64,000 bases of DNA, from contig NZ_JBHRXI010000002.1 in NCBI RefSeq assembly GCF_042648365.1, positions 62,001 to 126,000 on the forward strand, read 5' to 3'. The stretch is from Lutimaribacter_A marinistellae. Its GTDB lineage: Bacteria; Pseudomonadota; Alphaproteobacteria; Rhodobacterales; Rhodobacteraceae. The notes below the pieces were generated by a model that worked only from the letters and a program-made list of their open reading frames with translations, did no database searches and had not been told where the DNA came from. This document shows positions 8,953 through 18,018 of this stretch, in pieces; position 1 is the first letter of the stretch, and every line of letters begins with the position of its first letter. The position numbers and the translations under genes are program-made.

Positions 8953-9504
8953 ATGTCTGCTTCACAGCCACGCACAATCGGCCAGGAATTTGAAGGCCAA
9001 AGGTCTTCGGCAGAGCCGGAAATCTTCACGATTTCCGAGATCGCGGAGCAGGTTGGCGTCAGCGAAAAGACGATACGCTTCTACGAGGAAAAGGGCCTGA
9101 TCAAGCCTGCGCGATTTGGTGGTCAACGCGTGTTCACCCGCGCTGACCGGGGCCGCATCAGGATCATCGTGCGGTCCAGCCAGCAGATCGGGCTGACACT
9201 GCACCAGATCGGCAAATACCTCGAGGCTTATGATGCAAGTGCAAGCGAGGTGGAGGCGATCAAGACCCTGTATCGCTATACTTACGGGTTTCTGGAAGAC
9301 TTCCAGAAACGGCGCGAGGCGCTGGACGAAGGGATCAAGGGGCTGGATCAGATCCTGACCTTTGCCGTCGAACGGCTGCGCGAGAATGGCGTGACGCAGG
9401 AAGAGTTCGAAGAGCTGGACCGCACCGCCGAGGCGCCCGCCCGAGCGCGCACGGGCCGGAAACCCAAGGGTTCGAAAAGCCCGAAGGGAGATGCCGATGG
9501 TTAA
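8953..9504 (+). CDS. MerR-family transcriptional regulator
   Basis: This 183-residue regulator has an N-terminal winged helix-turn-helix (FTISEIAEQVGVSEKTIRFYEEKGL, about residues 24-47) and a dimerisation helix. The C-terminal tail is basic (Arg/Lys/Gly/Ser) and there are no clustered metal-binding cysteines. It is therefore unlikely to be a metal sensor. It resembles the LiuR-like group that controls branched-chain or acyl-CoA catabolism. The start follows CGGAGAAACC. Its likely targets are this cluster, and the 18-bp palindrome at 2299 is a candidate site. Confidence 0.88.
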   Translation: MSASQPRTIGQEFEGQRSSAEPEIFTISEIAEQVGVSEKTIRFYEEKGLIKPARFGGQRVFTRADRGRIRIIVRSSQQIGLTLHQIGKYLEAYDASASEVEAIKTLYRYTYGFLEDFQKRREALDEGIKGLDQILTFAVERLRENGVTQEEFEELDRTAEAPARARTGRKPKGSKSPKGDADG

Positions 9505-9526
9505 GGCACGCCAACACATGTGAACG

Positions 9527-9543
9527 GGCGCCGTCGCGGCGCC
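9527..9543 (+). other. Short GC hairpin after the MerR gene
   Basis: GGCGCCG and CGGCGCC form a 7-bp stem with a 3-base loop, 22 bases after the merR stop. No T-run follows, so it is not a classical terminator. It could protect or attenuate the message between the regulator and the thiolase gene. Confidence 0.3.
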
Positions 9544-9579
9544 GTCAATCCAAATTCGAAACTGGGAGTTGGGCATATC

Positions 9580-10761
9580 ATGACCCAAGAGGTATTTCTT
9601 TGCTCTGGAAAACGCACGCCGTTCGGAGATTTTGGTAAATCTTTGAAAGACTTGGAGGGAACAGACCTGTCGATCCACGCGGCCAGGGCCTGTCTCGAAG
9701 TCAATGCCGTCGACGCCGCGAAGGTTGACCACCTTGTTTGCGGGAACGTGATCCCGGTGGGTCAGGGCGGGCTTTTTTCCTCGCGCGTGATCGCATTGGG
9801 AACTGGCATGCGGGAGGACAGCCGCGCTTTGAACGTGTCGCGCGCCTGTGGGTCCGGTACGCAGGCGATCGTCTCGGCCGCCGAGCAGATCATCTCGGGG
9901 CACAGCAAGATCGCGTTGGCCGGCGGGTACGAGAACGCCTCGCGGGTGCCGTACATCCTGACAGGCAGCCGGTGGGGCATGAAACGCGGTGCGGGTGCGG
10001 TGATCGATATGATCGACTACGCCTATCGAGATCCGTTCGACCTCTCGCTTATGGGCGAGACCGCCGAGAACCTCACCAAAGATTTCGGCTACATCCGTGA
10101 AGAGATGGATGACTATGCGCTGACAAGCCAGCAACGCGCCGGTGCCGCGATCCGGTCGGGATTTCTCGCGCGTCAGATCGCGCCAATCGAGGTGCCGGAA
10201 AAACGTGGAAGCCGCTTGTTCGAAACGGATGAGTTTCCCCGGCCGACAGTCACCCCAGAAAAACTGGCCGGCTTGAAGCCCGCCTTCCGCGAAGGCGGCC
10301 AGGTGACCGCCGGGAACTCAAGCGGCCTGACAGACGGCGCGGCCTTTCTTTTGGTTTGCGACGCTGAAAGTGCCAAGGTTGAAAATCTCGCTCCCCGAGC
10401 GCGTCTGGTGGATTGGGAGATCGTTGGCGTCCCACCGCGCATCATGGGGTGTGGGCCCGTTCCCGCAATTGATCGCTTGCTCAAGCGCCGCGGGATGGAG
10501 GTCGATGATATCGACTATTTCGAAATCAACGAAGCCTTTGCCGTGGTGAACCTGCATGCCGAGAAGATGCTGGGTGTGCCACGGGACCGGACCAACCTGT
10601 ATGGCGGCGGAATTTCCATCGGCCACCCGCCCGGCGCAACCGGTGTGCGTATGACGCTGACAGCATTCGATCACCTTGATGATACGGGTGGGCGCTACGC
10701 CATCATTTCGATGTGTCTCGGCGCCGGTCAGGGCATGGCTGTCCTGATCGAGCGGGTTTGA
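9580..10761 (+). CDS. Thiolase (acetyl-CoA C-acyltransferase)
   Basis: This 393-residue thiolase would split a 3-ketoacyl-CoA (or condense acetyl-CoA). The active residues are C90 in the RACGSGTQA segment, H349 in the GHPPGATG segment and C379 in the CLGAGQG segment, with an NEAFAVV motif before them. The GHPPGATG segment differs slightly from the usual GHPLGASG. Start at 9580 is chosen because it follows GGGAGTTGGG and gives the normal TQEVFLCSGKRTPFG opening; an ATG at 9520 would add 20 atypical residues. It fits the last step of the pathway encoded here. Confidence 0.93.
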   Translation: MTQEVFLCSGKRTPFGDFGKSLKDLEGTDLSIHAARACLEVNAVDAAKVDHLVCGNVIPVGQGGLFSSRVIALGTGMREDSRALNVSRACGSGTQAIVSAAEQIISGHSKIALAGGYENASRVPYILTGSRWGMKRGAGAVIDMIDYAYRDPFDLSLMGETAENLTKDFGYIREEMDDYALTSQQRAGAAIRSGFLARQIAPIEVPEKRGSRLFETDEFPRPTVTPEKLAGLKPAFREGGQVTAGNSSGLTDGAAFLLVCDAESAKVENLAPRARLVDWEIVGVPPRIMGCGPVPAIDRLLKRRGMEVDDIDYFEINEAFAVVNLHAEKMLGVPRDRTNLYGGGISIGHPPGATGVRMTLTAFDHLDDTGGRYAIISMCLGAGQGMAVLIERV

Positions 10762-10789
10762 TTTCCCTATGAAAACAGGGGGCGGAATA

Positions 10790-12424
10790 ATGCTGGACAA
10801 CGAGATTGCAACAATCGGAAAGGTCTTCCAGGACACTGCTGCACTGTACGCATCCCGGCCCTTGCTGATCATTCCGCCCAATCCGCAAAGGCGTTATGAT
10901 CCCGCTGGGCGCACGATTGCCTATGCCGAGGCAGCCGAGGCGGTGGACAGGATCGCAGACGCGCTCCAATCGGCGGGATATGGGCACGGGCACCGAATTG
11001 CGGTCTTGCTTGAAAACCGGCCCGAGATGCTGCTGTTCAAGCTTGCCTTCAGTGCGCTGGGAATATCGTGGGTACCGATCAACCCTGATTACCGGCCAAG
11101 CGAAATCGCCTTTCTCCTGCAGGATTCAGGCGCGGATCTGGCGATTTGCTTTCCCGATCACAAGGAACTGATGACAGAGGGGATTGCTGGCAGCGGTCGT
11201 GTCGTCCCGCTGCATCTTTTGGACGGGGACGATACCTTTCCTGTGGCCGGGCGCGCCGCCCCGATCAAGGAGGAGGTCAGCCCGCAAAGCGAAGCCAGCC
11301 TGCTCTATACCTCGGGGACGACGGGCAAACCCAAGGGCTGCATACTCAGCCACGAATATGAGCTGGAAATGGGGGCATGGTACGCGTCGCGCGGCGGGTA
11401 TCTGAGCTTTGACCCCGAAGGGGAACGGGTTTACTGCCCTCTCCCGCTATTTCACGTCAATGCCGCCATACTCTTGTTTTTCGGCATGATCCTGACCGGC
11501 GGGTGCCAAATCGTGCCCGAACGTTTCAGCAAGACCGTCTGGTGGCGCGAAATTCGCGAAACCGGCGCGACGGGGCTGCATTATCTGGGCGTGATCATTC
11601 CGGTATTGATGAACGATCCGCCCTAGGAACAGGATCGCGATCACAAGGTCCGCTGGGGCTTCGGTGCGGGCGTCGAGCCGTCATTGCACGCGGCATTCGA
11701 GGCGCGGTTCGGTTTCCCGCTGATCGAGGTCTGGGGAATGACCGAAATGTGCCGGGTACTGGCAAACTGCCATGAGCCGAGACGGGTGAACACGCGTGCG
11801 ATGGGACGTCCTCAACCGGGTCTTGAGGTGCGCGTCGTGGATGAACAGGACCGTGACGTGCCGGTCGGGGATACCGGAGAGCTGCTGGTCCGTCATTCCG
11901 CCGAAACGCCAAGGAAAGGTGCGTTCTCGGGCTATCTCAACCTGCCCGAAGCAACCGAAAAGGCGTGGCGCGGCGGCTGGTTTCATACCGGCGACACCGT
12001 ACGCCAGGATGACACCGGGATGCTTTTTTTCTTTGACCGCAAGAAGAACATCATTCGGCGGTCCGGCGAAAACATCGCTGCGGCCGAGATCGAAGCCTGC
12101 CTGCAAGGGCATGACACGGTGGCACAGGTCGCGGTCATCGCGATCGAGGACGAGTTGCGCGACGAGGAGGTCATGGCCTGCGTCGTCGCGCAACACGCGC
12201 AGGGCGATAAGGGGCAGGCAAAGGCACTGTTTGATCACGCGTATTCCGAACTCGCCTACTACAAGGCGCCGGGTTGGATCGTTTTCGTCGATGATCTGCC
12301 GGTGACGGGAACACAAAAAGTGCTCAAGCACATGATTTTCAAAGACGGCGAAGACCCGCGTCAATTGCCGCGCGCGCACGACCTTCGGGCCTTCAAGAAA
12401 CGGAAGGCCCGACATCATGGATAA
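10790..12424 (+). pseudogene. AMP-dependent acyl-CoA ligase interrupted by an in-frame TAG
   Basis: Two halves of one AMP ligase lie in the same reading frame. The first runs 10790-11623 (SGTTGKPKG present, ends DPP). A TAG at 11624-11626 follows, and the second half resumes with EQDRDHKVRWGFGAGVEP, then WGMTEM, TGD and the C-terminal domain to 12424. No base is lost or gained, so a single substitution explains it (for example Ser TCG to TAG). The uninterrupted length would be about 544 residues, normal for a CaiC-like ligase. The second half has an internal ATG at 11684 but could not act alone. The ligase at 5836 may make it redundant. A sequencing error is also possible. Confidence 0.82.
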
Positions 12425-12492
12425 GCTCGCAACTGACGCCTGCGTTGTGCCGCGCAAACAGCACCTCTTCGATACGAAATCCAGGAGTCGCC

Positions 12493-12999
12493 ATGACGGG
12501 ATCGACTGAAAACGCGGTTTGCCTCTTTGATCGCGGCACGGCAGGGCAAACCACGAAACCCCGTGACATCGTGATCGAACGGTTGCGCGTGACGCTTTTC
12601 TCCGAAGCGATCGGCGAAACCAATTCCATTCACTTGCGCCGCGACGCAGCCCGGGCGGCAGGATACCCGGATGTCGTTGCTCCACCCACTTTCGGGACGG
12701 TGATCGACATGGCCGCCCTTCAGGACACGGCGCGAGACGGTGATCCGGATATCCACCAGCTGATCAAAGCGGATTTCCGATTTCTTTTGCATGGTGAGGA
12801 AAAATACACCTATCACGGCCCGATTTTTGCCGGCGATACCGTCACCCACCAGTCCACGGTCCTTGGGTTTTCCCAGGCTACGGGTGGCCGCATCGAAATA
12901 GCGCATCTTCAGACATCCATTGCGCATCCCGAACGGGGACTGCTCGTGGATAGCAGGCGGGCTCTCATTCACAATCTCAAAGGGCTTGCCAGTCGATGA
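12493..12999 (+). CDS. MaoC-like (FAS1-type N-terminal) dehydratase subunit
   Basis: This is a 168-residue hot-dog-fold protein of the MaoC_dehydrat_N type, recognisable by the GYPDVVAPPTFGTVID stretch (about residues 57-72). Such proteins usually lack the catalytic dyad and pair with a MaoC hydratase subunit to form a heteromeric 2-enoyl-CoA hydratase. The partner follows with a four-base overlap. The start follows AGGAGTCGCC; the longer frame from 12445 lacks a ribosome site. Role: hydration of the enoyl-CoA produced by the acyl-CoA dehydrogenase (inference). Confidence 0.82.
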   Translation: MTGSTENAVCLFDRGTAGQTTKPRDIVIERLRVTLFSEAIGETNSIHLRRDAARAAGYPDVVAPPTFGTVIDMAALQDTARDGDPDIHQLIKADFRFLLHGEEKYTYHGPIFAGDTVTHQSTVLGFSQATGGRIEIAHLQTSIAHPERGLLVDSRRALIHNLKGLASR

Positions 13000-13421
13000 G
13001 CCAGATCAAGACACCGCGAACGATTCAGGTTGGCGACACCATTGGAGATCTGGCCTTCGGTCCCGTGACCAGAACGATGCTCTGTCTCTATGCGGGCGCT
13101 TCACTGGACCATAACCCGATACATATCGACAGCGATTTTGCCAAAGAGGCCGGACAGGACGATGTGTTTGCCCATGGCATGCTGGGAATGGCCCAGTTTG
13201 GTCGACTGGTATCGAACTGGGCCTCCATCGAAGCACTGCAAAGCCTGTCCACACGCTTTACCGCAATCGTGCCCGTCGGCTCGAAACTGCGGTTCACCGG
13301 CAAGGTTGCCGCGCGCGCCGAGGCCGCTGGGAAGACAATCGTAATCCTGGATCTGGAAGCGTTCCTGGAGGGGGGGCTCAAGGCCTTTTCGGGGCGAGCA
13401 GAAGTTGTGGTCGAGGCCTAG
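12996..13421 (+). CDS. MaoC-family enoyl-CoA hydratase, catalytic subunit
   Basis: The 141-residue protein carries the hydratase-2 motif YAGASLDHNPIHID, with D38 and H43 as the catalytic pair, and the later FAHGMLGMAQF segment. It overlaps the preceding MaoC-like gene (ATGA), supporting a two-chain (R)-specific hydratase. R-specificity is the family rule and is inferred here. The next gene is an SDR dehydrogenase, the expected next step. Confidence 0.88.
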   Translation: MSQIKTPRTIQVGDTIGDLAFGPVTRTMLCLYAGASLDHNPIHIDSDFAKEAGQDDVFAHGMLGMAQFGRLVSNWASIEALQSLSTRFTAIVPVGSKLRFTGKVAARAEAAGKTIVILDLEAFLEGGLKAFSGRAEVVVEA

Positions 13422-13481
13422 TAGAAACCGTTTCAAATTAAAGGCAAGTCATGTGCTGGCCGTAGAACCGAAGGAAATATC

Positions 13482-14312
13482 ATGGAAAGCCAGAGGCTAA
13501 AGGGAAAAACGGCATATGTTACCGGTGCGGGGCGCGGTATCGGCCGCGCCGTCGCGCTCAAGCTGGCCCGAGAGGGCGCCAATGTCGTGATCAACGACCT
13601 GGACGGCGAGCCGGCGAACGAAGTTGCAGGGGCGATATCTGGCCTTGGTGGCACAGCGCTTCCGGTCATAGGAAGCGTCACCGAGGAGGGATTTGCCGAT
13701 CATTTCATCCAGCAAGGGCTGGATGCCTTTGGCGAGATCGACATTGTCGTCAATAACGCGGGCTATACGTGGGATACCTATCTCGCCAAAATGAGCGATG
13801 CGCAGTTCGACGCCATGATGGACGTGCATGTGAAAGCGCCGTTCAGGGTTTTGCGTGCGGCCGCGCCGCATATCCGCAAACGCGCCGAGGCGGAAGCAGC
13901 CCGCGGCGAAGAGGTTTTTCGCAAGGTCGTCAACGTGTCCTCGATCGCGGGGCTGGGGGGCAATCCCGGTCAGGCGAACTATGCCGCGGGCAAAGCGGCC
14001 GTTATCGGCCTGACCAAGACGCTTGCCAAGGAATGGGGGCGCCACAAGGTGAACGTGAATTGCGCCGCCTTCGGGTATATCGAAACCCGTCTGACCGAAG
14101 CACGAGAGGTCAAGGAACAGGTCGTCGTCGATGGTAACGCCATCGGGGTCGGAATACCCAAGGCCGCCGCCGAAGCATTCGGATCGCAGGTTCCGCTCGG
14201 GCGCGGCGGCACGCCCGAGGAGGCCGCGGACGGCGTCTACCTGCTGTGTGCGCCCGAGGCGAACTATGTCTCTGGTCAGGTTCTGGTCATCGGGGGTGGA
14301 TTGCTGATTTGA
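13482..14312 (+). CDS. SDR-family 3-hydroxyacyl-CoA dehydrogenase (probable)
   Basis: This 276-residue short-chain dehydrogenase has the cofactor motif TGAGRGIG (14-21), an NNAG motif and the catalytic YAAGK (Y167, K171). It is longer than FabG because of an insertion around RKRAEAEAARGEEVFRK. It resembles the dehydrogenase domain of (3R)-hydroxyacyl-CoA/multifunctional enzyme type 2. It sits right after the two MaoC subunits, so dehydratase and dehydrogenase activities, fused in eukaryotic MFE-2, are here on separate chains. A good ribosome site (GAAGGAAAT) precedes the ATG. Confidence 0.88.
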   Translation: MESQRLKGKTAYVTGAGRGIGRAVALKLAREGANVVINDLDGEPANEVAGAISGLGGTALPVIGSVTEEGFADHFIQQGLDAFGEIDIVVNNAGYTWDTYLAKMSDAQFDAMMDVHVKAPFRVLRAAAPHIRKRAEAEAARGEEVFRKVVNVSSIAGLGGNPGQANYAAGKAAVIGLTKTLAKEWGRHKVNVNCAAFGYIETRLTEAREVKEQVVVDGNAIGVGIPKAAAEAFGSQVPLGRGGTPEEAADGVYLLCAPEANYVSGQVLVIGGGLLI

Positions 14313-14398
14313 GCAGTCAGAAACCGCGCGACGAACACCGCGAACCACGATTGCAGCCGAGTTGGCTTTGACTCTGAAATGCAGGGGAATTGGACCCT

Positions 14399-14971
14399 AT
14401 GGTCGTTCTGAACAAGATTTACACCCGCACCGGTGACAAGGGCGATACCGCACTGGGCAATGGTCAGCGTGTGGCCAAGAATGCCGCCCGCGTGAACGCT
14501 TATGGCACGGTCGATGAAACGAACGCGACGCTGGCCCTGGCCCGTTTGTACGCCACCGGGGATATGGATGCCGGGCTGGAACGGATACAGAATGACCTGT
14601 TCGATCTGGGCGCCGATCTTTGCCGGCCCGACATTGCCAAGGATCCAGAGGCGGAATACCCGCCCCTGCGCATCGCGGAAACGCAGGTTACCCGGCTGGA
14701 AACCGAAATCGACGCGATGAACAAGGCGCTGTCGCCTTTGCGCAGCTTCATCCTGCCGGGCGGGTCGGCACTGGCCGCGCACCTGCACCTGGGCCGCACG
14801 GTGTCGCGTCGGGCGGAACGGCTGGCCGTCGAACTTGCGCAGATCGAAGACGTCAACCCGCTTGCCGTCAAATACCTGAACCGCCTTAGCGACTGGCTGT
14901 TCGTCGCTGCGCGCGTTGCCAATGACAACGGCAACCAAGACGTGTTGTGGGTTCCCGGCGCCAATCGGTGA
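14399..14971 (+). CDS. Cob(I)alamin adenosyltransferase (PduO/MMAB type)
   Basis: The 190-residue PduO-type enzyme converts cob(I)alamin to adenosylcobalamin and delivers it to the mutase. The N-terminal YTRTGDKGDTALGNG (about residues 7-21) is the family ATP-binding signature. The C-terminal SRRAERLAVEL and YLNRLSDWLFVAAR segments are also diagnostic. ATG at 14399 follows CAGGGGAA. Its presence at the end of the cluster, with MeaB and a mutase at the start, links the whole region to a B12-dependent reaction. Confidence 0.93.
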   Translation: MVVLNKIYTRTGDKGDTALGNGQRVAKNAARVNAYGTVDETNATLALARLYATGDMDAGLERIQNDLFDLGADLCRPDIAKDPEAEYPPLRIAETQVTRLETEIDAMNKALSPLRSFILPGGSALAAHLHLGRTVSRRAERLAVELAQIEDVNPLAVKYLNRLSDWLFVAARVANDNGNQDVLWVPGANR

Positions 14972-15025
14972 GTTCGTTTGCGATCAGCCCCATCGGTGCA
15001 TGATAACGCGGAGCTTTCGCAAGGA

Positions 15026-15385
15026 TTATCGATCGTCCATCTGGCGGTCCGCCAATGACAGGGCGGGTTCGGCAATCATATCCGCGACAGTGTCGGCGTC
15101 AGATGGCAGCGATGGCGCGGTGATCAAGCAACCTTCGAGATACGGGACCAGCAGGCAGATCATCCGCGCACGGGTCGCCTTGTCGGGCGAGACCTGTATC
15201 GCGCAGCCGAACAGCTTTTCCGTGAAGCACCGGTAATGCTCCATGCGGCATTGGTGGAAAACTGCATTGCGGTTCGAAAGAGCCCAAAGCTCGCGAAAGG
15301 TTCGGCAGTGTGGAGGCAGGCCTTCCCCATGGGTAAGACCGGCGCAGATGATGTAGCGCAGGCGCGCGGTAACGTCGTCAGGACG
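15026..15385 (-). pseudogene. C-terminal remnant of a TetR-family regulator
   Basis: On the minus strand the frame is open from 15385 to a stop at 15026, giving about 119 residues. They contain FRELWALSNRN and a later YLEGCLI segment typical of TetR ligand-binding domains. An in-frame TGA lies at 15386-15388, and no helix-turn-helix can be found upstream, so the DNA-binding half is gone. The only internal ATG would give 72 residues. The 14972-15025 and 15386-15478 flanks show nothing else recognisable. The remnant marks the edge of the island that follows. The family assignment rests on a short match. Confidence 0.5.
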
Positions 15386-15478
15386 TCATCCCATGTTTTG
15401 AATTAGTACTGCACATTGCTCAGCATCATAACCGCGATCAAACGCTAAACACGGCGGTCTCGACTTCCGGGAGAGCGC

Positions 15479-16474
15479 TTAGTTTTTTAGTTCGGACCGC
15501 GATCGTATTTCGTCCGGAGCGCAACCAAACCATCTGTGGCAGGCTCGCGTGAACGCGCTGGGGTTCCGATAGCCGAGACGCTTTGCAATTTCGTTGAATG
15601 GCATCTCACGGTCACTGACCCACTTCGAGGCGAGGCGTGATTTCGCGGCGTCGACCAGAGCGGTGCAATTCGTTCCGCGCTCCGCAAGCGACCGTTGGAA
15701 TGCCTTCGGATGCAGTCCGAGAAACTTTGCAAAACCGTCACTGCCCGGCCAAGAGGCGTAGTCCAAAGTATCAAACAATTGGCTTAAATCCACGGCCGCG
15801 TCAGACAGATGCAAATCTGGTTTATTGCCGTAATCAGGTCGTTTGATCCGTTCCATCAGCCAAGAGGATGGAAAGGTGATACCGAGACCCCAAGCATCAC
15901 TCTCTTTGACTTGCGCTTCCGGGATCAAGCGGCTTGGAATGGCCTTTGGGTCAAAGACTGCGGCTTCAACTGACGCGCTTTTCCACGTTGATCCGATCAG
16001 ACGTCCAAACATTTGCACCCAGGACGCAAGGTCCCATGCGTCGGCCTGACCCGGGGGATGAGATGCCATCACGAAACGTCGCCCGGACAACTGTGCCTTG
16101 TGACCTTCTACAGTAAGGCGGTACCGCATGGACTCCTGCACATGTTCAGTGAACTGTAGCCACGCGAGGAGCATGTCTCCAAGACTGGGGCGCTCTCCCA
16201 GTGAGAGCGGCATGGCGAACCCGCTACTCCAGTCGTATTGCTCTCCCAGTTCTGCACAAAGAAATCTGTTTCCAGAGAGTTCAGCTGCACGGCTTGAGGC
16301 CAGATAAACAGAAGCGCAGGGTATCGGCGTGCTCGGCCCTTGCAGAACTTCTGTGCGAAGTAATGAACCGCGCAGAATTTCACTGCTGTCAGCACCCAAG
16401 CATGCCGCGCGTTCTACGACCTTCGACAGGAATACCGACTCCATGGTTGGAATGCTCATAGGACTCTTCGGCAT
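15479..16474 (-). CDS. AraC-family transcriptional regulator
   Basis: This 331-residue regulator has an N-terminal Arabinose_bd-like domain and a C-terminal double helix-turn-helix. The motif FNEIAKRLGYRNPSAFTRAC, followed by a HRWFGCAPDEIR segment, is the second HTH of the OruR/ArgR-like AraC subgroup. It is transcribed away from the amidohydrolase genes and separated from them by about 118 bases. It is therefore the natural candidate to control them. Another in-frame ATG lies seven codons into the frame (MESVFLS starts at the eleventh residue), so the exact start is uncertain. Confidence 0.88.
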   Translation of the reverse strand: MPKSPMSIPTMESVFLSKVVERAACLGADSSEILRGSLLRTEVLQGPSTPIPCASVYLASSRAAELSGNRFLCAELGEQYDWSSGFAMPLSLGERPSLGDMLLAWLQFTEHVQESMRYRLTVEGHKAQLSGRRFVMASHPPGQADAWDLASWVQMFGRLIGSTWKSASVEAAVFDPKAIPSRLIPEAQVKESDAWGLGITFPSSWLMERIKRPDYGNKPDLHLSDAAVDLSQLFDTLDYASWPGSDGFAKFLGLHPKAFQRSLAERGTNCTALVDAAKSRLASKWVSDREMPFNEIAKRLGYRNPSAFTRACHRWFGCAPDEIRSRSELKN

Positions 16475-16592
16475 AGATGTTCGCTTATCATTTCAAGACT
16501 GAGGCGCATCTGTTTGTCCTGAGGTGGCAATGCAAAACACTTCGAAACGTTGCTAAGATTTTGTGGGAACGCAAATCAAAAGTGGGGTGGGG

Positions 16593-17981
16593 ATGCCGAT
16601 GTGTGCCAAGAACAATCGCAAGCGGATAGCAGGCAAGTTGCCCTCAAGCGTCGCCGCGCTTGCCATTTTCGGACTGAGTGCTCAGGCCGCTATGGCGCAG
16701 GAAGAGAGCTTCCCGATTCTGTTCACCAACGTCCACGTCTTTGACGGCGTGAACGAACAACGGATCGAGAATGCCAACGTGCTGGTCGTGGACAACCTGA
16801 TCGCCGAGGTGTCCGCTGAACCTCTCGCGGCAGCTAACGCGCAGATCATTGACGGTGGTGGGCGGACTTTAATGCCCGGACTGATTGATGCGCATGTGCA
16901 TATGACTGTCACCGAGCCCGTTGCGGACTTGAGAGACAATTTTGATTGGATGTATTGGGGGGCGGTCTCCACAATTGAAGCCGAAAAGATGCTTCTGCGG
17001 GGCTTCACGACCGTGCGCGATGCCGGTGGTCCGGCGATCGGGCTGCACAAGGCCATCGAGCGCGGCAAGGCTGTTGGTCCGCGCATTTACGCATCCGGCC
17101 CGGTCATTTCTCAGACATCGGGACATGGAGAACATCGCGTCTACACCGAACCCCACCCGAATTTCATGGGAGCGCAACCGTCGTTCTTCAATCAGCACCT
17201 GGAGTTTCTGGCCGATGGCGTGCCGGAAACTCTGCGTACGACCCGCGAAGCCCTGCGTCTTGGCGCTGTTCAGATCAAGGTGATGGCTGGCGGCGGCGTG
17301 TCCTCTCAGGTTGATCCGTTACACACCGTTCAGGGGCTTCCGGAAGAGCTTGAGGCATCCGTGCGGGCCGCCGCTGATTGGGGCACCTATGTGATGGTTC
17401 ACGCCTATGCAGACGAGTCCATCGTGCGGTCGATTGAAGCGGGCGTGATCAGTATTGAACACGGCCAACTGATGACCGAAGTCGGGGCTCAGGCCATAAA
17501 GGATGCGGATGCATGGATTGTGCCATTCTATTCTCTTTTGGGTCTCGATGAGCAAACCGCGATCAAGGCACTTGGACCTGCGTCAGGCGAGAAGTTCCTC
17601 AGCGTTCAAGCCGGAGCGCGCAACCAGATGCGGCTGATCAAGGATTTCGGGATCAAGAATGTTGCGTTCTCGACCGACATTATTGGCGACCCGGTCGCCC
17701 TCACCAGGCAAAACGATGAGTTCAAGTATCGCCTCGAAGTCTGGACAAGCCATGAGATCCTGCAACAGGCAACGTCCAAAGCAGCCGAACTCCTGGCGCT
17801 TTCCGGCGAACTCAATCCCTACAAAGCAGGGCCGCTTGGGGTGATCCAAGAAGGCGCTTACGCCGACCTGCTTTTGGTCGAAGGCAACCCTGTCGAAGAT
17901 GTGGAATTGCTGGTCGATTACGAGGCCAACATCGATCTGATCATGAAAGACGGTGTGATCTACAAGAATACACTCAATTGA
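16593..17981 (+). CDS. Exported metal-dependent amidohydrolase, copy 1
   Basis: This 462-residue amidohydrolase-superfamily enzyme has a signal peptide ending at AAMAQ, so it acts in the periplasm. Metal ligands can be placed: H101 and H103 (LIDAHVHM), K229 as probable carboxylated lysine (QIKVMAGGG), H270 (VHAYAD), H290 (SIEHGQ) and D362 (FSTDIIGD). This layout is that of imidazolonepropionase/prolidase-like dipeptidases and lactonases. The substrate is unknown. Start is chosen at the ATG after GTGGGGTGGGG; a GTG 30 bases upstream is possible. It is the most diverged of three tandem copies and ends in the shared GVIYKNTL tail. Confidence 0.88.
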   Translation: MPMCAKNNRKRIAGKLPSSVAALAIFGLSAQAAMAQEESFPILFTNVHVFDGVNEQRIENANVLVVDNLIAEVSAEPLAAANAQIIDGGGRTLMPGLIDAHVHMTVTEPVADLRDNFDWMYWGAVSTIEAEKMLLRGFTTVRDAGGPAIGLHKAIERGKAVGPRIYASGPVISQTSGHGEHRVYTEPHPNFMGAQPSFFNQHLEFLADGVPETLRTTREALRLGAVQIKVMAGGGVSSQVDPLHTVQGLPEELEASVRAAADWGTYVMVHAYADESIVRSIEAGVISIEHGQLMTEVGAQAIKDADAWIVPFYSLLGLDEQTAIKALGPASGEKFLSVQAGARNQMRLIKDFGIKNVAFSTDIIGDPVALTRQNDEFKYRLEVWTSHEILQQATSKAAELLALSGELNPYKAGPLGVIQEGAYADLLLVEGNPVEDVELLVDYEANIDLIMKDGVIYKNTLN

Positions 17982-17985
17982 GTGT
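17970..17985. repeat. 16-bp perfect palindrome across the stop codon, copy 1
   Basis: ACACTCAATTGAGTGT is its own reverse complement and contains the TGA stop of amidohydrolase 1. The same element recurs at the ends of copies 2 and 3. Confidence 0.8.
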
Positions 17986-17986
17986 C

Positions 17987-18018
17987 GCGCGGGGTGAATT
18001 TCCCTCGGCACCCCGCGC
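17987..18018 (+). terminator. Strong GC hairpin between amidohydrolase copies 1 and 2
   Basis: GCGCGGGGTG (17987-17996) and CACCCCGCGC (18009-18018) form a perfect 10-bp stem with a 12-base loop. No T-run follows, so it may be an intercistronic attenuator or an RNase-protecting stem rather than a full terminator. The matching spacer after copy 2 has lost this pairing. Confidence 0.5.
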
